Of a DNA stretch of 64,000 nt, positions 1 through 9,356 are shown piece after piece. Origin of the DNA: an uncultured Gammaproteobacteria bacterium (GTDB lineage Bacteria > Pseudomonadota > Gammaproteobacteria > Arenicellales > Poriferihabitantaceae); contig CAMYNW010000003.1 in the NCBI GenBank assembly GCA_947259885.1, forward strand, positions 124,001 through 188,000, in the 5' to 3' direction. The position numbers and the translations under genes are program-made. Below the pieces are notes generated by a model that saw only the letters and a list, made by a program, of their open reading frames with translations, ran no database searches and was not told the origin of the DNA. The first letter of the stretch is position 1. Every line of letters begins with the position of its first letter.

Positions 1-242
1 TCTATCAGATCCACTTTCTCCTGGGCACGATCAAGATGAGGAGCGATCAGTGCGTCAATCTGATCGACATGATTTGGGATAGAATTTATCAGACTCAGAA
101 AATACTCCTGATGCTTTCCATTTAGGTTTTCGTTTTCAATAAATGTTTCGATTATCTGCTCCTTGTCCTGACCAGTCATTTGCCACTGGTAAAGCGCTTG
201 CACCGCGCAGCGTCGGGCCAAATGTCGACCACTTCTTGCCAA
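1..242 (-). CDS. nusB: Transcription antitermination factor NusB (partial, cut by window edge)
   Basis: NusB binds boxA RNA with ribosomal protein S10 and takes part in rRNA antitermination. About 80 N-terminal codons are visible before the window ends. The translated start has the typical Arg-rich opening (ARRCAVQALYQWQ) followed by a helical region consistent with the NusB fold. There is no ATG; a TTG at 242 is preceded by GGAG seven bases upstream, inside the end of ribH, and only two bases separate the ribH stop from it, so translation is probably coupled. The ribH-nusB order is common in Gammaproteobacteria. The C-terminus is outside the window. Confidence 0.88.
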   Translation of the reverse strand, partial: MARSGRHLARRCAVQALYQWQMTGQDKEQIIETFIENENLNGKHQEYFLSLINSIPNHVDQIDALIAPHLDRAQEKVDLI

Positions 243-244
243 GT

Positions 245-712
245 CTAGTCTCCAATCTGGCTGGCAAGGCTGACCATCTCCAACGCGGTCATCGCAGCAT
301 CAGCGCCCTTGTTACCGGCTTTTGAACCGGCACGTTCAATCGCCTGCTCGATGGTATCGGTGGTTAGAACGCCAAACACAATAGGAATGTCACTTTCCGC
401 ATTCAACCGAGCAATACCGCTGGCACATTCGCCCGCGACATAATCAAAATGAGGCGTTGCACCTCGAATTACCGCGCCAAGGGTAATCACTGACGCATAT
501 TTTCCGGTACGAATTAGTTTACGCACCGCAAACGGCATTTCAAATGCTCCTGGAACCCACACAAGGTCTACATCGTCATCACTAATTCCATGTCGGGAAA
601 AGGCATCCAGAGCTCCTTCGATCAGCTTATCAGTGATGAAATGATTAAAGCGGCCTGCAACAATCGCGTATCGCCCCTCACATTTTATGAAGTTCCCGGC
701 TATTTCATTCAT
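245..712 (-). CDS. ribH: 6,7-dimethyl-8-ribityllumazine synthase
   Basis: Lumazine synthase condenses 5-amino-6-ribitylamino-uracil with 3,4-dihydroxy-2-butanone 4-phosphate, the penultimate riboflavin step, in the cytosol as an oligomeric shell. The 155-residue length is normal. The segments VAGRFNHFITDKLIEGA, WVPGAFEMPF and GAVIRGATPHFDYV are the family's substrate-binding blocks, and the His in the last block is the expected catalytic residue. The start overlaps the end of ribB by 8 bp, so it sits in a tightly coupled rib operon followed by nusB. Confidence 0.96.
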   Translation of the reverse strand: MNEIAGNFIKCEGRYAIVAGRFNHFITDKLIEGALDAFSRHGISDDDVDLVWVPGAFEMPFAVRKLIRTGKYASVITLGAVIRGATPHFDYVAGECASGIARLNAESDIPIVFGVLTTDTIEQAIERAGSKAGNKGADAAMTALEMVSLASQIGD

Positions 713-1886
713 GTTCTTTTTCCCAATTTTTCAACGATTTCTGATCCGCAATATATTCTACTACCTCAAGACCAAATCCAGACAAGCCGAAGGTCCGTTT
801 CTCACTACCCAGCGCAAGTAATTGCTGCACTCCGAGATCGGCCAGAATCTGACCACCAGCTCCAAGCATTCTCAGGTTCGCGGGACTTTGTGGACTCGCC
901 AAATGATCATCATTACGATCAGCTCGGCGGCGCGGATTATTGCGCAGGTCTATACGAGATGCTAGTTCTTCCGCCGATTCATGATATGCGAGAAGCACTA
1001 CTACGCCAGAGCCATGCTCGACAATAGATTTTAGAGCGGTATCGATGTTCCAGCTTTCGGGCACATTTGATTGGAGAATAATATCCAACAGCCCGCGATG
1101 AACATGCACTCTCACCGCCACCGGCCCTGAGACATCAACCTCGCCGTATACCAGAGCCATGTGCACACCGCCCTCGACTTCATCCAGATAAACCATGGAA
1201 TTAAACTCTCCATGTTCCATGTGCAGACGATGTTCCGCGATACGTTTAACCGTAGGGTCATTATTTAGCCGAAAACTGATTAGATCAGCGATGGTACCTA
1301 TCTTGATTTCGTGATTTTTACCGAACTCCAGCAAATCGGGAAGGCGAGCCATGGTGCCGTCTTCGTTTAGAATTTCACAAATTACGCTCGCCGGCTCGTA
1401 CCCACAAAGTCGTGCCATATCGACGCCCGCTTCAGTATGACCGGCTCGGGTCAGTACACCACCTGGCTGGGACTTAATTGGAAAGATATGTCCGGGCGTG
1501 ACGATGTCCTCAGGAACTGCGTTACGTTTCACCGCGGTACGAATTGTTATGGCTCGGTCCTGAGCAGAAATTCCCGTTGTGACACCTTGGGCGGCTTCAA
1601 TGGATACAGTGAAATTGGTCGAGAAACGAGCGCTGTTTCGGCTTACCATTAAAGGTAAATCCAGTTGTTGACAACGTTCCTCAGTCAAAGTCAAACAGAT
1701 CAAACCGCGTCCATGGGAAGCCATGAAGTTAATGTGGTCATCGGTGACACATTCCGCAGAGACCAGCAAATCACCTTCGTTTTCGCGCCCTTCGTCGTCC
1801 ACCAGGATGACCATCTTCCCTTGACGATAGTCCCCCAGCACTTCTTCAATGGGGCTCACCTGGCCGATTTTAATCGGATGGTTCAC
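705..1886 (-). CDS. ribB: 3,4-dihydroxy-2-butanone 4-phosphate synthase fused to a degenerate GTP cyclohydrolase II-like domain (RibBX type)
   Basis: Residues 1 to about 205 are a complete DHBP synthase, which makes the four-carbon unit of riboflavin from ribulose 5-phosphate; the acidic motif [10 protein letters not shown] and the [12 protein letters not shown] block are intact. Residues 210 to 365 occupy the place of GTP cyclohydrolase II. The zinc-binding stretch that normally reads like CLTGD...RCDCG is absent and replaced by [16 protein letters not shown], with no cysteines. This matches the known proteobacterial variant RibBX, in which the second domain is not a cyclohydrolase. A separate ribA should therefore exist elsewhere. 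The start overlaps the stop of ribE (ATGA), and the end overlaps ribH. Confidence 0.93.
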   Translation of the reverse strand: MNHPIKIGQVSPIEEVLGDYRQGKMVILVDDEGRENEGDLLVSAECVTDDHINFMASHGRGLICLTLTEERCQQLDLPLMVSRNSARFSTNFTVSIEAAQGVTTGISAQDRAITIRTAVKRNAVPEDIVTPGHIFPIKSQPGGVLTRAGHTEAGVDMARLCGYEPASVICEILNEDGTMARLPDLLEFGKNHEIKIGTIADLISFRLNNDPTVKRIAEHRLHMEHGEFNSMVYLDEVEGGVHMALVYGEVDVSGPVAVRVHVHRGLLDIILQSNVPESWNIDTALKSIVEHGSGVVVLLAYHESAEELASRIDLRNNPRRRADRNDDHLASPQSPANLRMLGAGGQILADLGVQQLLALGSEKRTFGLSGFGLEVVEYIADQKSLKNWEKEHE

Positions 1887-2494
1887 GTCGATAGCCGCTG
1901 ATTCATGCGCTCCAGATACCTCGCTACAAGATCTATTTCAAGATGAACATGACTACCTTCAATCAAATTGCTTAAAGTTGTCATGGCAAGTGTATGGGGG
2001 ACAATGCTAATCTCAAACCTCGTGTTTTTATCTACGTCTTTTACTGCATTTGAGGTCAAGCTTATTCCGTCAATCGTTATTGAACCCTTTACCGCTATGA
2101 ACCGACCAATCGTTCTCGGGGTTTCAAATTGCATCCAGGTCGAATCGGATTCATCACGACGCTCAATCAACTGGCCTATGCCATCAACATGACCAGACAC
2201 AAGATGGCCGCCTAACGGTTTTTGCAACGTGAGTGCTCGTTCCAGGTTTACCTTATCTCCTATTTTCCATTCACCTATTAGACACTTTGACAGGGTCTCT
2301 GGAGATACATCAAACCTGACGGAATTATCCTGAAACAGAGTCGCGGTCAAACATGCTCCATTTACTGCAATACTGTCACCTGTTGCCAAAGTAGATGCAT
2401 CGAGTTCGCCAAGCTCTATTAGCAACACCACGCTTCCCGCTGATTCGTGCTTGGAAACAATAGTGCCAAGAGACTCTATAATGCCGGTAAACAT
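1883..2494 (-). CDS. ribE: Riboflavin synthase, alpha subunit
   Basis: Dismutates two 6,7-dimethyl-8-ribityllumazine molecules to riboflavin plus the pyrimidine precursor. The 203-residue protein starts MFTGIIESLGTI, the hallmark N-terminus, and shows two lumazine-binding barrels: the first has SIAVNGACLT and GHLVSGHVDG, the second has GSITIDGISLT. The length is normal. It lies 26 bp after ribD and overlaps ribB by 4 bp, consistent with one riboflavin operon. It is called ribC in E. coli nomenclature and ribE in many other bacteria. Confidence 0.95.
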   Translation of the reverse strand: MFTGIIESLGTIVSKHESAGSVVLLIELGELDASTLATGDSIAVNGACLTATLFQDNSVRFDVSPETLSKCLIGEWKIGDKVNLERALTLQKPLGGHLVSGHVDGIGQLIERRDESDSTWMQFETPRTIGRFIAVKGSITIDGISLTSNAVKDVDKNTRFEISIVPHTLAMTTLSNLIEGSHVHLEIDLVARYLERMNQRLST

Positions 2495-2520
2495 ATTTTC
2501 GTTTATAAACAGTCGGCCAA

Positions 2521-3708
2521 CTAAGCCTTGGCTATCGCCGCTCTCAGCGTCAATCTCAAATCCCGACCGACCTGACGAACATCGCGGAAACCAAACTGAT
2601 ACTTATCTTCGATTGATTCAAGTCCAGGAATTTGAAACATACCTCGTGCGCTGCTGCCGAGTAGATCAGGCGCCATATAGACGATCAATTCGTCAACGAG
2701 ATCCTGCTGTAACATCGCACCACTGAGTCGAGAGCCAGCTTCCAACATTAAATTATTAATTTCTCTGCTCCCAAGTTCCAGCAGGACCTGTTTAAGATCG
2801 ATGGAGCTGCCTGCCATTCCGCAACTAATCACCTCAACGTTTTTCTGGGAGTAAATCTCCGCATCCCCTGTTTCGGATGGTGAGGTAATGATGAGCACAT
2901 CTCCGGGCGCCTCCAGAATCGCGGCACTAGTCGGTGTGCTGAGCCGACTATCAAGAATTACCCGTAAAGGCTGTCGTTCGAGGTCAGGTATACGCGCAGT
3001 CATCTTTGGATTGTCTCTGAGAACGGTACCAATACCAGTAAGAATCGCGGCATTCTCGGCGCGAACGCGATGTGCATCTTGCCGAGCCGGCTCAGAAGTT
3101 ATCCATTGGCTTTTACCATTTTCCATCGCAGTTTTGCCATCAAGACTGATCGCGATCTTTAGTGTCACCCACGGTAATCCCTGATTAATCCGACGCACAA
3201 AACCACGGTTGAGCCAGGCAGCGCGTTCGCGATTGATACCGGTTTCAACCACGATCCCAGCGTTTTGCAAAGTTGAAATACCGACTCGATTAACTTGCGG
3301 GTTTGGATCCTCCATAGCGATCACTACTCGGCTAATACCAGCTTTAATAATCGCATCAGTGCACGGGGGAGTGCGGCCGTGGTGACAACATGGTTCAAGG
3401 TTGACATACATGGTAGCCCCCTCAGCATACCGCCCCGCATGTTTGAGCGCGTTAACCTCTGCATGGGGTTCACCAGCGAATCTGTGATAGCCATCACCAA
3501 CAATTACCCCATTCTGCACAATCACACAGCCCACGCGGGGATTGGGATGGGTCGTATTCTTTCCTTTCCCAGCCAGTTTTAGAGCTTTCGCCATAAATTT
3601 GTGATCATCCCCGAGGTGGTTCTCATATTCTTCGGGGATATCAATTTGCCGCAACGGTTGCGACGTAATCGATTCCTTTAATTCCTTGATACCGGGGAAA
3701 ATAGCCAT
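2521..3708 (-). CDS. ribD: Bifunctional diaminohydroxyphosphoribosylaminopyrimidine deaminase / 5-amino-6-(5-phosphoribosylamino)uracil reductase
   Basis: RibD performs steps two and three of riboflavin synthesis. The deaminase domain has the zinc motif HAEVNAL and PCCHHGRTPPC; the reductase domain has WVTLKIAISLDGKTA and the NADPH-binding region to the C-terminus. The open frame gives 395 residues. The first 38 residues are an extension not usual for the family, and a second ATG at 3594 begins MAKALKLAGKG, which fits the normal N-terminus. Neither start has a strong ribosome-binding site, so the start is uncertain. It follows nrdR by only 8 bp if the upstream start is used. Confidence 0.94.
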   Translation of the reverse strand: MAIFPGIKELKESITSQPLRQIDIPEEYENHLGDDHKFMAKALKLAGKGKNTTHPNPRVGCVIVQNGVIVGDGYHRFAGEPHAEVNALKHAGRYAEGATMYVNLEPCCHHGRTPPCTDAIIKAGISRVVIAMEDPNPQVNRVGISTLQNAGIVVETGINRERAAWLNRGFVRRINQGLPWVTLKIAISLDGKTAMENGKSQWITSEPARQDAHRVRAENAAILTGIGTVLRDNPKMTARIPDLERQPLRVILDSRLSTPTSAAILEAPGDVLIITSPSETGDAEIYSQKNVEVISCGMAGSSIDLKQVLLELGSREINNLMLEAGSRLSGAMLQQDLVDELIVYMAPDLLGSSARGMFQIPGLESIEDKYQFGFRDVRQVGRDLRLTLRAAIAKA

Positions 3709-3716
3709 GAGAGCGC

Positions 3717-4223
3717 TCAGTCTTTACCGTTAGCGAATAGGGAGAGTTGAACCTTACCGCTTCGGTCACTCAAGGTTTCGCGAAGCTTTTCGACCTCCTC
3801 GCTAAACGCCTCCAGATCCTGAAAACTCCGGTAAACCGATGCGAAACGAACATATGCGACCTCGTCGAGTTCGCGTAACTCCGCCATCACCGCCTCACCA
3901 ATTTGCTTGGCTTCGATTTCCCGATCTCCTTTATGTGTAAACCGGCGCATAATCCGACTCATTGCACCTTCAATTGCTTCCGCATCAACCGGCCTCTTCT
4001 CGAGTGCCCGAGCAAGCCCTCGACGCAGCTTCTCATCATCGAATCGTTCCCTGCGCTGATCCGACTTTATTACCTGTGGCATTTGCAGAACGATACGTTC
4101 AAAAGTGGTGAAACGTTCATTACAGCTTTGACACTCCCGACGACGTCGCACGCTCTCTCCTCCGTCTCCTAGACGAGAGTCAATTACTCTGGTGTCATCA
4201 TTGGCGCAGTACGGGCAACGCAT
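3717..4223 (-). CDS. nrdR: Transcriptional repressor NrdR
   Basis: NrdR represses ribonucleotide reductase genes in response to dATP/ATP binding. The N-terminal zinc ribbon is complete (MRCPYC at the start and ECQSCNERF around residue 31), followed by an ATP-cone domain from about residue 49. At 168 residues it is slightly longer than the usual 150 or so, through a C-terminal tail. nrdR upstream of ribD is a classic gammaproteobacterial arrangement. It probably shares a transcript with the rib genes. Confidence 0.96.
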   Translation of the reverse strand: MRCPYCANDDTRVIDSRLGDGGESVRRRRECQSCNERFTTFERIVLQMPQVIKSDQRRERFDDEKLRRGLARALEKRPVDAEAIEGAMSRIMRRFTHKGDREIEAKQIGEAVMAELRELDEVAYVRFASVYRSFQDLEAFSEEVEKLRETLSDRSGKVQLSLFANGKD

Positions 4224-4247
4224 CAGAGTTCCTCACAAAGACCCTGT

Positions 4248-5261
4248 TTAGGGTAGAGATTCCGCTTCTGCACCTTCCTTGGCAACTGGCATCATATCTT
4301 CCCGTGTGATGCCCAAACTCAGGACCGCCGGGCTTGCCACAAATATAGAAGAGTATGTACCCACTAGTACGCCTACAAACAGCGCAATGGAGAAACCTCG
4401 AATAACTTCCCCGCCGAAAATTAACAACGTTAGAACAACTATCAAAGTTGTCATAGAGGTTAACACCGTCCGTGGTAGTGTTTGATTGATGGATGTATTC
4501 ATGATTTTCATAGCGTCACTCTTTCGCATCTTGCGAAAGTTTTCGCGAATCCTGTCATAGACAACGATAGTGTCATTAAGAGAATACCCGATCACCGCAA
4601 GCACAGCAGCTAGAACTGGCAGCGAAAATTCGAATTGAAACAAAGCGAAAACACCGATAGTAATAATCACATCGTGAACCAATGCAATAACCGATCCTAC
4701 AGCGAATCTCCATTCAAACCGGAAGGTCACATAGATCAAAATCCCAATTAATGCATATAGCATCGCCAACCCGCCTTGGTTGGTCAATTCATCCCCTACC
4801 TGTGGACCCACAAATTCAACACGCCGCATTTGCAGCGAGCAGACACCAGTCTTGCCATCACGACTGCACTGCTGCATATCGCTACCAGGAACCTCAACTA
4901 ACACTTCCCCCATTGCTCCGCGCAGCACTTGCATGACGCCACTACTGATTTCTGCGGCTTTAACCGATTGCGACGATCTGCCAGCCGGTAGTCGAATCAA
5001 GACATCACTGGAGGTACCAAAGTATTGGACCACGGCATCACTAAACCCGCTTTCTGTTAGCGCGGCACGCACCGATTCCACATCCACTGTCTGTTCATAG
5101 CCGACTTCAACCAGCGTACCGCCGGTAAAATCGATACCAAAATTCAAACCGCGTGAAACCGTCGCGCCAATACTGACTGCAACCAGTATCAACGACAGTA
5201 TAAGGGCTATCTTTCGCTTACCGAGAAAGTCAAAGGTGGTGGTTTTATTTAAAATTTGCAT
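4248..5261 (-). CDS. secF: Protein translocase subunit SecF
   Basis: SecF forms, with SecD, the proton-driven accessory complex that pulls preproteins through SecYEG. The 337-residue sequence starts with a transmembrane helix followed by the family signature GLNFGIDFTGGTLVEV, a periplasmic loop of about 100 residues, and five more helices including the VIGYSLNDTIVVYDRIRE block. The length is normal. It lies 9 bp after secD in the same direction. Confidence 0.97.
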   Translation of the reverse strand: MQILNKTTTFDFLGKRKIALILSLILVAVSIGATVSRGLNFGIDFTGGTLVEVGYEQTVDVESVRAALTESGFSDAVVQYFGTSSDVLIRLPAGRSSQSVKAAEISSGVMQVLRGAMGEVLVEVPGSDMQQCSRDGKTGVCSLQMRRVEFVGPQVGDELTNQGGLAMLYALIGILIYVTFRFEWRFAVGSVIALVHDVIITIGVFALFQFEFSLPVLAAVLAVIGYSLNDTIVVYDRIRENFRKMRKSDAMKIMNTSINQTLPRTVLTSMTTLIVVLTLLIFGGEVIRGFSIALFVGVLVGTYSSIFVASPAVLSLGITREDMMPVAKEGAEAESLP

Positions 5262-5270
5262 TTAAAACTC

Positions 5271-7154
5271 CTAGATCGCCAACTTCTTTACAGACTTACC
5301 ACCGTAAAACCAGTTGACCAACACCCGAGTCAATAATATCGCCGTAAACATTGAAGTCAGGATTCCAATACTCAACGTTACCGCAAAACCCTTTATCGGT
5401 CCGGTTCCAAAATTAAACAGCACAACCGCAGCAATCAAGGTTGTAACGTTAGCGTCGATAATAGTTGAAAGTGCTTTGTCATATCCGAGATGAATACTTG
5501 CCTGGGGCGAGTTTCCAATACGGATCTCTTCTCTTATTCGCTCAAAGATCAGCACATTGGCATCCACGGCCATACCGACAGTCAGCACTATTCCGGCGAC
5601 GCCGGGAAGAGTAAGAGTGGCCTGAAAGAATGATAGTACCGCCACCATCAATACCAGATTGACCGCCAGCGCAACATTTGCTGCGATGCCGAACATGCGG
5701 TAATAAAACAGCATAAACACTAATACCAGCATAAAGCCAACCATGACCGACATGAAGCCCTGTGAAATATTTGCCTTGCCAAGACTGGGACCGACGGTAC
5801 GCTCTTCAATAATTTCGACCGGCGCCGCAAGCGCACCAGATCTCAACATTAAGGCAAGATCACGGGCCTCATCAACGCTATCCAGACCTTCGATCTGGAA
5901 GCGCTTACCAAGCTGATCACGAATAACGGGGGCGGTGATGACTTCTTCAATTTTACTGCTGATGCGCATAGGTTGACCAGCGTCATCCATTTCCACATTA
6001 CCATCATCATCTTTCTTAGTTACGGAGGTCAACTCGACGTAGACTACAGCCATACGATTATTGATATTCTCCGCGGTCACTCTGCTATTCTTTGCTGCGC
6101 CAGCGGCATCCAGAGTAATGCTAACAATGGGAGATCCAGTCTGTGTATCAATACTTGCAGCTGCGTCGACAATGCTATCACCGGAATAAATAATCTGCTT
6201 TTTCAGCAATATCCGTCGACCGTCACGGAATTTATACAGACGAGCCCCCGGTGGTGCTTGACCGGACTGCTCTGCCTCCACCGTATTCTTCTCATCAACT
6301 AGGCGCATTTCGAGAGTCGCAGCACGACCTAAAATGCGTTTTGCACGTTCCGTATCTTGGACTCCGGGTAGCTGAATGACGATTCGCTCCAGCCCCTGCT
6401 GCTGCACCACGGGCTCAGCGACACCAAGCTGATCAACACGATTGCGCAGAGAAGTCATGTTCTGTTCAAGAGCGAACGATTTGATTTCGTCCACCATCGT
6501 ATCAGTAAGCTGGATTTTCAAAACGTCCTCGCGCACTTCATCCGGATCCACCCTGAGTGCACCCAGTTCCTTGGTGATTGTCTTAATCGCATCCGCTCGC
6601 TGCGCTGGATCGCGCATGGCCACTTCAATAACGCCATCGATACTTCGTCGAATACCTCGATACCTGAGTTTGCTTTGTCGCAAGACTAAGCGTACGTCGT
6701 CTTCATAACGCTGCCGTGCATTGTCTACCGCAGTATCCATATCAACTTCCAGCAGAAAATGCACACCACCTCTGAGATCAAGTCCAAGATACATTGGATT
6801 CGCACCGGACTCGGTCAGCCACTTCGGCGCTCCTGTAAGTAAGCTTAATGCGGAACTGAATTCGGACCCAAGATTTGCGTCTATACCATCCCTGGCTCTG
6901 AGCTGATCCTCGTTGCTATTAAATCGAATTTGAATGCCATTACTATCTTGAATCACCGACTTGGGTACGATTTCAGCAGCCTGGAGTACGCCTTCCACCT
7001 TCTCCAGCGCCGCCTGGTCGAGGGACAGGCCACGCGCACCTCGAATAGTCATTCCCGGATCATTACCGAAGATGTTGGGCAACGCGTAGTAGGAACCGGT
7101 GATCAGCACCGCCACTACAACGAGGTACTTCCACCATGGTGTCTTGTTTAACAT
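5271..7154 (-). CDS. secD: Protein translocase subunit SecD
   Basis: SecD is the large partner of SecF in post-translocational preprotein release at the inner membrane. The 627-residue protein has an N-terminal helix, the D1 motif GLDLRGGVHFLLEVDMD at about residue 123, a large periplasmic domain with QLPGVQDTERAKRILG, and a C-terminal bundle of membrane helices with GMAVDANVLIFERIREE. The length and domain order match the family. It is followed at once by secF and preceded by yajC. Confidence 0.97.
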   Translation of the reverse strand: MLNKTPWWKYLVVVAVLITGSYYALPNIFGNDPGMTIRGARGLSLDQAALEKVEGVLQAAEIVPKSVIQDSNGIQIRFNSNEDQLRARDGIDANLGSEFSSALSLLTGAPKWLTESGANPMYLGLDLRGGVHFLLEVDMDTAVDNARQRYEDDVRLVLRQSKLRYRGIRRSIDGVIEVAMRDPAQRADAIKTITKELGALRVDPDEVREDVLKIQLTDTMVDEIKSFALEQNMTSLRNRVDQLGVAEPVVQQQGLERIVIQLPGVQDTERAKRILGRAATLEMRLVDEKNTVEAEQSGQAPPGARLYKFRDGRRILLKKQIIYSGDSIVDAAASIDTQTGSPIVSITLDAAGAAKNSRVTAENINNRMAVVYVELTSVTKKDDDGNVEMDDAGQPMRISSKIEEVITAPVIRDQLGKRFQIEGLDSVDEARDLALMLRSGALAAPVEIIEERTVGPSLGKANISQGFMSVMVGFMLVLVFMLFYYRMFGIAANVALAVNLVLMVAVLSFFQATLTLPGVAGIVLTVGMAVDANVLIFERIREEIRIGNSPQASIHLGYDKALSTIIDANVTTLIAAVVLFNFGTGPIKGFAVTLSIGILTSMFTAILLTRVLVNWFYGGKSVKKLAI

Positions 7155-7243
7155 GTTTTTAGTCTGAAATAACGAGCAGCTTGGGTATCACGATGATTGC
7201 GCAATACAGGTCGAAATTGAAATGGGCGCGATCAAAAGTCAGG

Positions 7244-7573
7244 CTACTTAGTAGATTTGATAGTCCCCTTTGGCATCATCTGGGCAACCGCAAGACGTTG
7301 GACCTGGATTGTGACCCCGCTGGCAATTTCCACCGCGATGAAATTATCATCAGTATCGGTAATCTTCCCCAACACACCACCGTTAGTGACAATCTCATCA
7401 CCTTTGGAGAGATCAGCAACCATTGCACGGTGTTCCTTGGCTTTCTTTTGCTGCGGCCTGATCAGCAGAAAATAAAAAATTACAAAAATAGCCACCATTG
7501 GTAACAAGCCAATCAGGCCAGCCCCACCGCCACCACCAGCCTGAGCCCAGGCGTCTGAGATTAGGAAGTTCAT
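7244..7573 (-). CDS. yajC: Sec translocon accessory protein YajC
   Basis: Small single-pass inner membrane protein that co-purifies with SecDF. The 109 residues contain one membrane helix at roughly residues 19-42 ending in the typical LLIRPQQKKAKEH, followed by the conserved soluble part with GDEIVTNGGVLGKI. It heads the yajC-secD-secF operon. The queA-tgt genes that often lie upstream are missing; a decayed unrelated gene is found there instead. Confidence 0.96.
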   Translation of the reverse strand: MNFLISDAWAQAGGGGGAGLIGLLPMVAIFVIFYFLLIRPQQKKAKEHRAMVADLSKGDEIVTNGGVLGKITDTDDNFIAVEIASGVTIQVQRLAVAQMMPKGTIKSTK

Positions 7574-7711
7574 CGTATTTCCCTAGAATTGCAGGTTAAT
7601 TGTTGAAAAATAGTCTTTTTACTGGATGTGGTCCAGTTTTTTAAGGGCGGTATTATGCCATAACAAACTGCAGCGTGACCGCATTTTATGGCAAGTTGAA
7701 TACGCGCAGGC

Positions 7712-8327
7712 TTACAGGCCTTTATACGGTCTGCTTCGACCAGAAGCAGGTTCGGCTTCAAAGGTCACTAGCGGACCGAATTCTTTTCCCAAGTGATGCT
7801 CAGGCTCAAGTAATGCAAGGACCACAGCTGCAGTTTGCCGAAAGCGTTTAGCATAAGGATGCATATGGATGAATGAACCAATTTTCAAGTATCCCGAAAG
7901 CACGCTCGTAATCCTCAGCCATGCAGTAATTGGTCGTATGTTGATACCAAGTCTCGTTGTCTTTAAGGGTTTGTCTTCAACTGGGCTTCCAGCACCTCAA
8001 TTTGCGGTGCGTGACTGACGCAGACGCCAAAACAAGATGGGGCTTGAGCAGGCTTATCTCCGGACCCACAACCGTCTGGCGAGGTAGGGCAAGCAGCGTA
8101 TTCCATGCGCCTAGTACTTGCCCTTGCAAGAACTGTTGCTTAGTTCTATCAAGTGCTGCTCGATACTGCCTGTGTTCCGTCGCATTTAGTGCTTCGATCT
8201 GCGTAATCCCTGGTCGTGGCAGGTGTTGGTCGACAAACTGGTAAAAAATCAGGACCTCAACCCGTGCGCAAAAAACCGGAGTAAAGCCCGGGATACCACT
8301 TTTTTCTATCCAAAATGTTGCTTCCCC
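7712..8327 (-). pseudogene. Decayed protein-coding gene of unknown family
   Basis: On the minus strand an open frame of 116 codons runs from 8327 to 7980 without any methionine codon. It reads like real protein (for example FYQFVDQHLPRPGITQIEAL, then AWNTLLALPR). Near 8020 the sense continues in another frame (PQIEVLEAQLKTNP, then a stop), and a third segment down to 7712 reads AEDYERAFGILEN and EPEHHLGKEFGPLVTFEAEP. This pattern suggests one ancestral gene broken by at least two frameshifts. I do not recognise the family; the helical character might fit repeat-type domains. It occupies the place where tgt is usually found upstream of yajC, but does not resemble tgt. Confidence 0.4.
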
Positions 8328-8355
8328 TCATAACAAAGCCACTACAATCCCCTTG

Positions 8356-8508
8356 ATGTTCGACAAGCTCCTGGTCCTGATAATTCTGTTGTTGCTCGTT
8401 ACCGTCGGCGCCTGGCTGAAGGGGTGGTTTGTTTATCCCTTTGGAATTCTTGTGCTATTGATGGCTCTGATCATCAGGTCGATTCAGGTTTTTTCTAATC
8501 GCCAATAG
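8356..8508 (+). CDS. Small membrane protein, 50 residues, translationally coupled to the downstream kinase
   Basis: An ATG at 8356 opens a 50-codon frame ending in TAG at 8506. The product has two hydrophobic helices, roughly residues 5-22 (LLVLIILLLLVTVGAWL) and 28-43 (PFGILVLLMALII), with a short basic tail. The stop overlaps the GTG start of the fructosamine kinase by one base (TAGTG), which argues that it is translated and coupled. The family is not recognised. Confidence 0.6.
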   Translation: MFDKLLVLIILLLLVTVGAWLKGWFVYPFGILVLLMALIIRSIQVFSNRQ

Positions 8509-9356
8509 TGAAGGTTAATTTAACAGAACTGGAGCAACTCCTGGGAATACCGGTGGCGAGCGCAAAACCGCTGGGGGGTGGCAGTATCAACCAGGTTTAT
8601 CGAATTGAATGCGAAAAGCAGCGTTACTGCCTCAAGATCAACCACAGTGCTCCCGAAGATTTCTTCACTGCAGAAAAAATTGGGCTCGAAGCGCTTGCCG
8701 CCAGCAACAGTGTCACGATTCCCGGCATCAGGAGTCACGGAAAAAATTACCTTCTGCTGGAATGGCTCGAGCCGACCCCTGATAGGGGCCGTCAACCGGA
8801 ACAATTGGGCAGACACCTAGCCGTTATGCATCAAATTAATGGCAACTATTTTGGTTTCGATAGCGATAACTATTGCGGTAAGACACCGCAAGTAAACACT
8901 CCTTGTGCGGATGGGTTCGATTTTTTCCTAAAGTATCGGTTAGCCACCCAGATAGAACTGGCATCAGACGCCGGACTAATGAATAAAAACGACATTACTA
9001 TAGTTGAGTCGATTGCTCAGAAGCTCAATCAATTCATCCCCAAACAACCTGCTTCGTTACTGCATGGAGATCTTTGGAATGGAAATGTTATTTATTCTCA
9101 TAGTGGCCCCGCCTTAATCGATCCAGCGACATATTACGGATGGGCAGAAGCCGATCTAGCGATGACCAGGTTGTTCGGCGGATTTGACGACACTTTCTAC
9201 CACGGCTATCAAGAAGTCCGGCCACTAGAACCAGGTTTTGAAGAAAGAGCTCCACTCTACAATCTTTATCATTTGCTGAATCACCTCAACCTGTTTGGAT
9301 CTGGATGGTATGACTCCGTTATGGCTGTAGCGCGACGATATGCCTCTGGTAGCTGA
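8508..9356 (+). CDS. Fructosamine kinase family protein
   Basis: Members phosphorylate ketosamines on glycated proteins or free ribulosamines/fructosamines, which destabilises the adduct and repairs glycation. The 282-residue length is typical. Visible motifs are the glycine-rich GGGSINQVYRI near residue 23, the ATP-binding lysine in YCLKIN, the catalytic loop LLHGDLWNGNV at about residue 186, and the metal-binding block IDPATYYGWAEADLAM. The start is GTG at 8508, overlapping the stop of a 50-residue membrane protein. The next gene starts directly after its stop. Confidence 0.92.
   Translation: MKVNLTELEQLLGIPVASAKPLGGGSINQVYRIECEKQRYCLKINHSAPEDFFTAEKIGLEALAASNSVTIPGIRSHGKNYLLLEWLEPTPDRGRQPEQLGRHLAVMHQINGNYFGFDSDNYCGKTPQVNTPCADGFDFFLKYRLATQIELASDAGLMNKNDITIVESIAQKLNQFIPKQPASLLHGDLWNGNVIYSHSGPALIDPATYYGWAEADLAMTRLFGGFDDTFYHGYQEVRPLEPGFEERAPLYNLYHLLNHLNLFGSGWYDSVMAVARRYASGS

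Noticed and set aside
590..1027. 145-codon open frame on the plus strand opposite ribH/ribB
   Set aside because: It lies entirely antisense to two certain riboflavin genes and has no recognisable family; it is a shadow frame.
7957..8244. 95-codon plus-strand frame
   Set aside because: It is antisense to the protein-like minus-strand remnant at 7712-8327, whose residues look more natural.
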